A stretch of DNA of 64,000 nucleotides. It comes from Amycolatopsis thailandensis. Lineage in GTDB: Bacteria > Actinomycetota > Actinomycetes > Mycobacteriales > Pseudonocardiaceae. Both the position numbers and the translations under genes were made by a program. The stretch spans positions 1 through 64,000 of the forward strand of contig NZ_NMQT01000073.1 of assembly GCF_002234405.1 (NCBI RefSeq). The letters run 5' to 3'. Under the pieces are notes generated by a model. That model had not been told where the DNA came from, did no database searches, and worked only from the letters and a program-made list of their open reading frames with translations. Positions 57,976 through 64,000 of the stretch are shown here, piece by piece; the first letter of the stretch is position 1; every line of letters starts with the position of its first letter.

Positions 57976-59349
57976 ATGACGATCACTGGGGAAAAGCCGA
58001 AGGGCGTGCTCTGGACACCGGAGCACCGCGTGACCACGATCGGGTTGCTGCTCATGGTCACGCTCATCGCGTTCGAGAGCATGGGCGTCGCGACAGCGAT
58101 GCCGACGATGGTCGCCGACCTGGACGGTCTCGCCCTCTACGCCTGGCCCTTCACCACCTTCCTGGTCGCCAGCGTCGTCGCGACCGTCCTTTCCGGACGG
58201 CTCGGCGACCGCAAGGGCCCGGCGCCCGCGCTGCTCGCCGGGACCGCGTTGTTCGCGGTCGGGCTGCTGGTGGCGGGGCTCGCGCACGACATGCCGCTGC
58301 TCCTGCTCGGCAGGGCTTTGCAGGGGTTCGGGTCCGGTCTTCTGCTGGTCTCGGTGTCGCTGCTGATCGCGCTCACCTTCAGCGACCGTGAACGCCCGGT
58401 GATCTACGCCGCCAACGCCGCCGCGTGGGTGCTGCCCGCGGTGATCGGGCCGTCGATCGCGGGCGTGGTGACGGTGAGCGTCGGCTGGCGCTGGGTGTTC
58501 CTCGGGCTGATCCCGCTGACCGCCGTCGGCGTGGGGCTGCTGGTCGTCGTCACCCGCAAACTGCCCGGGCACGACCCCGGCGAGTCCGCGCGCCGCGCCG
58601 GGGTCGTGCCCGCGGTGGTCGCCGCCCTCGGCGTCGCCGCGCTCACCTGGGCGGCGCAGCACCCGTCCCTCGCCGCGCTGGCCTACGGCGGCGCCGGACT
58701 GGCCGCCCTGGCGTACGCGCTCCGCAAGCTCCTCCCCGCCGGGACGCTGACTTCGCGGCCGGGGTTGCCGACAGTGATCGCCTCCCGCGGGCTGATCGCG
58801 GGCGCGTACGCCGGGATGGAGGCGTACCTGCCGCTCACGATGACCGAGGTCCACGGCTACAGCCCCGCGCTGGCCGGACTGCCGCTGACGGTGACCGCGC
58901 TGGGCTGGTCGGCGGGGTCGATGCTGCAAGGCCGCATGCTCGACTGGTCGCGCGAGGCGTCCTTGCGGACCGGGTTCGCGCTGGTCGCGGCCGGTCTGGC
59001 GATCTTCGTCTTCGTCCCGCTGCCGTCGTTCCCCGCCTGGATGGCGTTCGTGGCGTCGGCGGTCGGCGGCTCCGGGATGGGCATCGCGATGCCCGCGATC
59101 TCGGTGCTGCTGCTCCGCTACTCGCCGGAGGCCGAACGCGGGTTCAACACCTCGGCGCTGCAGCTCGGCGACTGGGTCGGATCGGCCCTGACCATCGGTT
59201 TGGGTGGTGTTCTGCTCGCTTCGATCGCGTCGGCGAAGGAGCCGACGGTGGCGATCTTGGTGCTTTCGGTGCTGCTGACCGGCATCGCGCTGCTCGGGGT
59301 GCGGCTGACCGGCCGGTGGCCGTCGAGTATGAGCGGCACCACCCGCTGA
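57976..59349 (+). CDS. MFS transporter (drug:H+ antiporter type)
   Basis: The 457-residue integral membrane protein has about 14 hydrophobic segments. Its first loop after helix 2 is SGRLGDRKGPAPAL, the MFS signature, and LGRALQGFGSGLLL is motif of the DHA-type exporters. The ATG at 57976 follows GGAGG at a long distance of about 15 bases, so a TTG or another start within the leader is possible. The upstream MerR-type dyad suggests induction by a toxic compound. The substrate is unknown. Confidence 0.87.
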   Translation: MTITGEKPKGVLWTPEHRVTTIGLLLMVTLIAFESMGVATAMPTMVADLDGLALYAWPFTTFLVASVVATVLSGRLGDRKGPAPALLAGTALFAVGLLVAGLAHDMPLLLLGRALQGFGSGLLLVSVSLLIALTFSDRERPVIYAANAAAWVLPAVIGPSIAGVVTVSVGWRWVFLGLIPLTAVGVGLLVVVTRKLPGHDPGESARRAGVVPAVVAALGVAALTWAAQHPSLAALAYGGAGLAALAYALRKLLPAGTLTSRPGLPTVIASRGLIAGAYAGMEAYLPLTMTEVHGYSPALAGLPLTVTALGWSAGSMLQGRMLDWSREASLRTGFALVAAGLAIFVFVPLPSFPAWMAFVASAVGGSGMGIAMPAISVLLLRYSPEAERGFNTSALQLGDWVGSALTIGLGGVLLASIASAKEPTVAILVLSVLLTGIALLGVRLTGRWPSSMSGTTR

Positions 59350-59397
59350 CCAGGGTGGGCTTGGTCACGCCCCGGAGCGGTCTACCCTGGTAAGGCG

Positions 59398-60594
59398 ATG
59401 ACCTATCTCGACCACGCGGCGACCACCCCGATGTTGCCCGAAGCCGTAGCGGCGATGTCCGAGGCGCTGTCCACTGTGGGCAACGCCTCCGCGCTGCATT
59501 CCTCGGGCCGCCGGGCCCGCCGCCGGGTCGAAGAGGCCCGCGAAGTGATCGCGGAGGCGCTGGGCGCCCGGCCGTCCGAGGTGATCTTCACCGCCGGTGG
59601 CACGGAGAGCGACAACCTCGCGGTCAAGGGCATCTTCTGGGCTCGCAACGGCGAGGACGCGAAGCGCCGCCGTGTGCTGTGCAGCACCGTCGAGCATCAC
59701 GCCGTCCTCGAGTCCGTCGAGTGGCTGGAGCAGCACGCGGGCGCCGAGATCGTCTGGGTCGAGGTCGACGAGGCGGGCAGGGTGTCGCCGGAGTCGCTGC
59801 GCGCCGCCATCGGCGAGGACCCCGAGACGGTCGCGCTGGCCACCGTGATGTGGGCGAACAACGAGGTCGGCACGGTCAACCCGATCGCCGAGCTCGCCGC
59901 CGTCTGCGCCGAACACGAGATCCCGCTGCACACCGACGCCGTCCAGGCCGTCGGCGCGGTGCCGGTCGACTTCGCCGAGAGCGGTGCCGCCGCTTTGACC
60001 TTGACCGCGCACAAGCTGGGCGGCCCGTACGGCGTCGGCGCGCTGCTGCTCGGGCGCGACACCGCGTGCGTGCCGGTGCTGCACGGCGGCGGCCAGGAGC
60101 GCAGCGTGCGTTCGGGCACGCTCGACGTGCCCGCGGTGATCGCGTTCGCGACGGCGGTCAAGGCCACGGTCGAGGGCCGCGAGGAGTACGCGAAACGCGT
60201 CGCCGAGCTCCGGGACGACCTGATCGAAGCGGTCCGGCGCGAGGTGCCGGACGCGGTGCTCAACGGCGGCGAGGGCGAGCGCCTGCCGACGCACGCCCAC
60301 TTCACCTTCCCCGGGTGCGCGGGGGACAGCTTGTTGATGCTGTTGGACGCCAAGGGCATCGAATGTTCCACCGGTTCGGCGTGCACGGCGGGGGTCGCGC
60401 AGCCGAGCCACGTGCTGCTGGCCATGGGCGCCGACCCGGCGGCCGCGCGCGGATCGCTGCGGTTCTCGTTCGGCCATACCTCGGCGCCGGAAGACGTTGA
60501 AGCGGTTTCGAAGGAGATCGCGGGCGTCGTCGACAGGGCGAGGCAGGCGGGACTCGCCGGAATGCGCAAGCAGACGCAGAAGCAAGAGGTGTGA
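59398..60594 (+). CDS. iscS: Cysteine desulfurase
   Basis: The 398-residue PLP enzyme removes sulfur from cysteine for Fe-S clusters and tRNA thiolation. The start is [17 protein letters not shown]; the PLP Lys is residue 206 in [11 protein letters not shown] and the catalytic Cys is residue 329 in STGSACTAG. It is of the NifS/IscS group (Rv3025c-like). The following gene is mnmA, which takes its persulfide for 2-thiouridine synthesis. GGTAAGG precedes the ATG. Confidence 0.94.
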   Translation: MTYLDHAATTPMLPEAVAAMSEALSTVGNASALHSSGRRARRRVEEAREVIAEALGARPSEVIFTAGGTESDNLAVKGIFWARNGEDAKRRRVLCSTVEHHAVLESVEWLEQHAGAEIVWVEVDEAGRVSPESLRAAIGEDPETVALATVMWANNEVGTVNPIAELAAVCAEHEIPLHTDAVQAVGAVPVDFAESGAAALTLTAHKLGGPYGVGALLLGRDTACVPVLHGGGQERSVRSGTLDVPAVIAFATAVKATVEGREEYAKRVAELRDDLIEAVRREVPDAVLNGGEGERLPTHAHFTFPGCAGDSLLMLLDAKGIECSTGSACTAGVAQPSHVLLAMGADPAAARGSLRFSFGHTSAPEDVEAVSKEIAGVVDRARQAGLAGMRKQTQKQEV

Positions 60595-60599
60595 GGAAG

Positions 60600-61700
60600 A
60601 TGCGCGTACTGGCCGCGATGAGCGGGGGAGTGGACTCGGCGGTGGCCGCCGCGCGTGCCGTGGACGCCGGGCACGAGGTCGTCGGCGTGCACCTGGCGCT
60701 GTCGGCGAAGCCCGGCACGCTGCGCACCGGATCCCGCGGCTGCTGCACGATCGAGGACTCGGGTGACGCTCGCCGCGCCGCCGACATCCTCGGCATCCCG
60801 TTCTACATCTGGGACTTCGCCGAGCGCTTCACCGAAGAGGTCATCGAAACCTTCGTCGGCGAGTACGCGGCCGGCCGGACGCCGAACCCGTGCGTCACCT
60901 GCAACGAGAAGATCAAGTTCGAGGCGTTGCTGGACAAGGCGATGGCGCTCGGCTTCGACGCCGTCGCCACCGGGCACTACGCGCGACTGTCCCTTGTGGA
61001 CGGTGTGCCGGAGCTGCGGCGCAGCGTCGACTCGGGCAAGGACCAGTCGTACGTCCTGGCTTCGCTGACCCCGGAGCAGCTGCGGCATTCGCTGTTCCCG
61101 CTGGGTGATTCGTGGAAGACCGACGTGCGCGCCGAGGCCGAGAGCCGCGGCCTGTCGGTGGCGAACAAGCCGGACAGTCATGACATCTGCTTCATCCCGG
61201 ACGGCGACACGAAGAGTTTCCTGGAGAAGCGGCTCGGCCAGCGTCCCGGGCAGCTCGTCGACGCCGAGACCGGCGCCGTGCTCGGTGAGCACACCGGCGT
61301 GCACGGCTTCACCGTCGGCCAGCGCAAGGGGCTCGGCATCGAGGCGCCCGCGCCGGACGGGCGGCCGCGCTACGTGCTTTCGCTGGAGCCGGTTTCGGGC
61401 ACCGTGAAGGTCGGTTCCGCACGGGACCTCGGCGTGAACGTGATCGAGGCGAATCGCCCGATCTGGCCGAGCGAACGGCCGCTGGACGGCCCGACCGAAT
61501 GCGTCGTCCAGGTGCGCGCGCACGGCGGGATCGTCGAGGCCGTCGCGGAGGTTTCGGGTGACTCCGGTGACTCGGTGACCGTTCAGCTGCGGGAGCCGCT
61601 GAGCGGCGTCGCTCCGGGGCAGGTCGTCGTGCTGTACCGCACCGACGCGGCCGAAGGCGATCTCGTGCTGGGGAGCGCGAAGATCTCGGGGACCCGCTGA
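60600..61700 (+). CDS. mnmA: tRNA-specific 2-thiouridylase MnmA (TrmU)
   Basis: The 366-residue enzyme thiolates U34 of Lys, Glu and Gln tRNAs. The PP-loop is [14 protein letters not shown]; the catalytic Cys pair is about residues 101 ([12 protein letters not shown]) and 197 ([11 protein letters not shown]). The end domains show [17 protein letters not shown]. The ATG at 60600 opens the family start [10 protein letters not shown]; a GTG nine bases upstream overlaps the iscS stop and is an alternative. With iscS it forms an operon that supplies its own sulfur donor. Confidence 0.94.
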   Translation: MRVLAAMSGGVDSAVAAARAVDAGHEVVGVHLALSAKPGTLRTGSRGCCTIEDSGDARRAADILGIPFYIWDFAERFTEEVIETFVGEYAAGRTPNPCVTCNEKIKFEALLDKAMALGFDAVATGHYARLSLVDGVPELRRSVDSGKDQSYVLASLTPEQLRHSLFPLGDSWKTDVRAEAESRGLSVANKPDSHDICFIPDGDTKSFLEKRLGQRPGQLVDAETGAVLGEHTGVHGFTVGQRKGLGIEAPAPDGRPRYVLSLEPVSGTVKVGSARDLGVNVIEANRPIWPSERPLDGPTECVVQVRAHGGIVEAVAEVSGDSGDSVTVQLREPLSGVAPGQVVVLYRTDAAEGDLVLGSAKISGTR

Positions 61701-61705
61701 CGGCT

Positions 61706-61769
61706 CGCATTTCGTCCTCTGAATGCGGTCCTTGCGCGTGCAACTACCGCATCCAGAGGACGAAATGCG
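61706..61769. repeat. Palindromic repeat, family D
   Basis: Inverted repeat with arms CGCATTTCGTCCTCTGAATG and its complement around CTTGCGCGTGCAA, with one or two mismatches. It lies 6 bp past the mnmA stop and 10 bp before the stop of the convergent GNAT gene. Confidence 0.88.
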
Positions 61770-61778
61770 GCAAGGGAA

Positions 61779-62225
61779 CTAGAACTTCAGCTTGAAGCCG
61801 GTGTGTGTGGCTTCGAAACCGAGGCGTTCGTAGAACCGGTGCGCGTCCTCGCGTTTCACGTCCGACGTCAGCTGCACCAGCGCGCAGCCCCGCCGCCGGG
61901 ATTCCTCGATGGCCCATGCCATCAGCTCGCCGCCGAGGCCGGAACCGCGATGGCTCGCCCGCACCCGGACCGCCTCGATCTGCCCGCGCAGCGCGCCTTT
62001 CCTGGCCAGGCCGGGAATGATCGACAGCTGGAGCGTGCCGACGGCCTGCCCGTCGTCGTCGGCGACGATCAGCAGCTGCGCCGGATCGGTGTCGATCTCC
62101 TCGAACGCCTTGAGGTACGGCGTGAGGTCGTCGGCGGAGTCGCGGGTACTGCCGATCTGGTCGTCGGCGAGCATGCCGACGATCGCCGCGACGTCTTCGC
62201 GCCGGGCGCGGCGGATGGTGATCAT
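61779..62225 (-). CDS. GNAT family N-acetyltransferase
   Basis: The 148-residue protein is one GNAT domain: TIRRARREDVAAIVGMLADD at the start, EAVRVRASHRGSGLGGELMAWAIEESRRRG as the acetyl-CoA loop and DAHRFYERLGFEATHTGFKL at the end. This form is common among small acetyltransferases of amines or peptides. Its ATG overlaps the stop of the MBL-fold gene (ATGA), so the two are coupled. The substrate is unknown. Confidence 0.9.
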   Translation of the reverse strand: MITIRRARREDVAAIVGMLADDQIGSTRDSADDLTPYLKAFEEIDTDPAQLLIVADDDGQAVGTLQLSIIPGLARKGALRGQIEAVRVRASHRGSGLGGELMAWAIEESRRRGCALVQLTSDVKREDAHRFYERLGFEATHTGFKLKF

Positions 62226-63256
62226 CGGTAGTGGCGCGCTCCGTCGGTCTCGGTCGCGGTGAGTTTTCCTTGTGCCACCAGCAGATCCAGATGCGAACCG
62301 GTCTCGAGGACGGCGAGCATCTGGTTGAACGGGTCCATCTCGTCGAGTGTGCGCTTCCGGCGCGTCCAGCCCAGCCGTAGCGCGACCTCGTACGCCGTCG
62401 TGACGTCCGCCGTGATCTCGGCGCCCATGACTTCGAGCCGGTCGCGATGGTGCTCCAGCAGTTCGTCCACGCGGGCGTGGACGCTGTCGGTGACGGGGCC
62501 GTGCGCGGGCAGCATGCGCCGGTCCGGCATCTCGCGCACCAGGCGCAGCGAGTCGAGGTAGTCGCTCAGCGGCAGGTCGGCGGGCACCGGCTGGAACCCG
62601 ATGGACGGCGTGATGTGCGGCAGCACGTGGTCGCCGGAGAACACCAGACCCGCTTCTTCGTCGACGAAGACGACGTGACCGGCCGTGTGGCCCGGCGTGT
62701 GCACGACGTCGAACTCGCGGCCGGGCACGATCTCGCGCTTGCCGGGGACGAGCCACTCGTCGGGCTGCTCCCACAGATGCGCCTCGGTGTGCCGGATCCC
62801 GCCGAAGGCCTTGGCGAGCACGTCGACGACGGGGCCCGCGCCGCAGCGCTTCAGCAGGTCGACCTGCGCTTCCATCGGGAAGCGGTCCGGATCGCCGGAG
62901 CGCGTCAAAGACGGCTCTTCCAGCTTGCCGAGCCCGACCTTGCCGCCGAATTCGCGGCGCAGCTCCACGGCCATCGTGTAGTGGTCGCGATGCACGTGGG
63001 TGATCAGGAATTCGTCGATGTCGCCGAGGTCGGCGCCGAGCGCCTTCAACCCGCGGGAAAGCCTTTCGCGCGCGGATTCCAGCGCCCAGCCCGAGTCGAC
63101 GAGGACCAGCCGGGTGCCGTCGGTGACGGCGTAGACGTTGACGGCGCGCAGCGCGTCGTGCGGGAGGGGCAGCGGGATCCGGTGGATCCCCGGCGAAACC
63201 GTGTAGACGCCTGGCTCGGCCCAGTCCCGTTCGCCGTCTTCTGGCAACGGCTCCAT
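62222..63256 (-). CDS. MBL-fold metallo-hydrolase
   Basis: The 344-residue protein has the zinc-binding signature ITHVHRDHYTMA (HxHxDH), then VVHTPGHTAGH and FSGDHVLPHITPSIGF. A helical C-terminal domain of 100 residues (ARVDELLEHHRDRLEVMGAEITADVTTAYEVALRLGWTRR) is like that of LACTB2-type hydrolases. It may hydrolyse thioesters or lactones. GGAGGTCACC precedes the ATG at 63256. It is first in a two-gene operon with the GNAT gene. Confidence 0.88.
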   Translation of the reverse strand: MEPLPEDGERDWAEPGVYTVSPGIHRIPLPLPHDALRAVNVYAVTDGTRLVLVDSGWALESARERLSRGLKALGADLGDIDEFLITHVHRDHYTMAVELRREFGGKVGLGKLEEPSLTRSGDPDRFPMEAQVDLLKRCGAGPVVDVLAKAFGGIRHTEAHLWEQPDEWLVPGKREIVPGREFDVVHTPGHTAGHVVFVDEEAGLVFSGDHVLPHITPSIGFQPVPADLPLSDYLDSLRLVREMPDRRMLPAHGPVTDSVHARVDELLEHHRDRLEVMGAEITADVTTAYEVALRLGWTRRKRTLDEMDPFNQMLAVLETGSHLDLLVAQGKLTATETDGARHYR

Positions 63257-63594
63257 GGTGACCTCCGTCCCGGACGCACTCCAGCGTGCCGCCCCAGGTC
63301 TTCCACTTTGTGCCGCCGGAAGCCGAGTGTCCACTTGAGCGGGGTGAGACCCCGGTCACTCGGCGTTTGGCCCACGTTGCAGGGCAATGCAGATCAGTGC
63401 AGAACATGCCGGGCGATGTGTTGCGTATACGCAGACCAACGGGGTTACAGTGGCGCGGATGAGGTCGAATCTTCGACCGCGCAAGTCATCGCCGGAGCCA
63501 TCCTGGTGGACAGCCCCGGCGATGAGTTGCCCCGGGGTCAGTGCTGGTACAAGGTTTCTAGCCCTAACAGCGCCAGTACGACCAGGGTTATCAT
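63257..63594. other. Gene-poor spacer upstream of MBL-fold gene
   Basis: No convincing gene is seen. The minus-strand promoter of the MBL-fold operon must lie at its left end. Codon usage on both strands is irregular, and TAG and TAA stops interrupt the frame that leads into the small gene at 63595. Confidence 0.4.
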
Positions 63595-63789
63595 GTGGTT
63601 CGCCGTCAGGGTCAGTTCGAACCTGACTCTGACGGCGAACCGGTTACTGCGGCCCTTTTGTGCCATGGGCCTTCACCTCCACCCCCTGAAGTACTGCGCG
63701 AGCATCTGCTCGGCAGAGTCGAGAAGCCAGGGGAGCCTCCTCGACGGCCGTACGAGGAGGATGTGGACGAGCTTCGCGATGCAGCGTAG
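63595..63789 (+). CDS. Possible small hypothetical protein
   Basis: The frame from GTG 63595 codes for 64 residues ending PEVLREHLLGRVEKPGEPP then EEDVDELRDAA, which reads like real protein at its C-terminal half. The N-terminal half lies in a strong hairpin (63597-63641) and third-position GC is lower than in neighbours. A weak CAGGG lies upstream. It could be the end of a decayed gene rather than an intact one. Confidence 0.35.
   Translation: MVRRQGQFEPDSDGEPVTAALLCHGPSPPPPEVLREHLLGRVEKPGEPPRRPYEEDVDELRDAA
63597..63641. repeat. Inverted repeat near window end
   Basis: GGTTCGCCGTCAG and CTGACGGCGAACC form a perfect 13 bp stem; inside it GTCAG/CTGAC can pair around TTCGAAC. It is not followed by a T-run. 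It overlaps the start of the possible small gene at 63595. Confidence 0.7.
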
Positions 63790-63890
63790 AAGCCTGTTGT
63801 GACATGTTCGGCTCGACACGCGGGACTCGTCTGAGGCCAGATTATTGCGCTCGTGCAAGTCCAAAACAGAAGAAAGCCCCGTCGGGTGAT

Positions 63891-63943
63891 GTCCCCAATG
63901 TGGCATTGGAGACGTTCAGTGTCCCCAATGCCACATTGGGGAC
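63891..63943. repeat. Palindromic repeat, family H
   Basis: Palindrome starting GTCCCCAATGTGGCATTGGA, centre ACGTTCAGT, then the complement. It matches the element at 2537-2583 nearly base for base, 61 kb away. Nothing else was recognised between 63790 and 64000. Confidence 0.88.
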
Positions 63944-64000
63944 ATGGGCTGCCGGTACGACGGCCGTCAGCGATCGTCCTGCTTCAGCGCCGTATCGATG

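Overview
The window is chromosomal DNA of a high-GC Gram-positive actinomycete. Third codon positions are strongly G/C, GTG starts and 1-4 bp stop/start overlaps are common. The gene set (F420/deazaflavin reductase, RamB-controlled glyoxylate shunt, a mycobacterial-type methylglucose-lipopolysaccharide and ETF neighbourhood) points to Mycobacteriales/Pseudonocardiales. An Amycolatopsis-like member of the Pseudonocardiaceae is my best guess, from memory of such gene orders. No rRNA, tRNA, CRISPR array, prophage or intact insertion sequence was recognised, so this looks like mostly core chromosome with small decayed patches.

Layout. 1-9 kb: MarR regulator, thiamine-binding protein, thioredoxin-TPR co-chaperone, zinc-peptidase lipoprotein, glycogen phosphorylase, and a cysteine dioxygenase/rhodanese pair preceded by a probable leader peptide and hairpin. 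9-14 kb: ABC ATPase, enoyl-CoA hydratase, two methyltransferases in a tight chain, an HAD acid phosphatase and a DUF427 protein. 14-20 kb: AraC regulator, thioesterase, GNATs, an APH-like kinase, a transglutaminase remnant and an HNH/DUF222 protein. 20-31 kb: Ddn-hemerythrin fusion, fatty-acid desaturase, hydrolase, a TetR/crotonase/ECF-sigma operon, LexA, and divergent MarR/VOC genes with paired operators. 31-38 kb: a C40 peptidase coupled to a nucleoside hydrolase, a hexapeptide acyltransferase, NADAR protein, threonine deaminase and an NmrA-like protein. 37-42 kb: ramB divergent from aceA-aceB (glyoxylate shunt). 42-62 kb: GT4 glycogen/MGLP glucosyltransferase, GH2 hydrolase, trypsin-like peptidase pair, glutathione peroxidase, GH57 branching enzyme plus methyltransferase, etfBA, an OlsB/OlsA-like acyltransferase pair, a HATPase-LuxR hybrid, an MFS pump behind a MerR-type operator, iscS and mnmA. 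This last block matches M. tuberculosis Rv3024c-Rv3032 in content and order as I remember it. 62-64 kb: GNAT and MBL-fold genes, then a sparsely coding tail.

The most unusual structural signal is several families of long, nearly perfect palindromes in gene-free spacers. They lie mostly at 3' ends or between convergent genes, and near-identical copies lie tens of kilobases apart. Other points of interest are the cysteine dioxygenase leader peptide, a C40 peptidase whose transglycosylase-like domain seems to have lost its catalytic Glu, a trypsin-like peptidase with a small companion resembling its own N-terminal region, and a 43-residue secreted peptide. Several operators can be read directly: SOS box, MarR, MerR, TetR-like and RamB-like.

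All functional calls come from reading translated sequence and recalled family knowledge. No database search was run.
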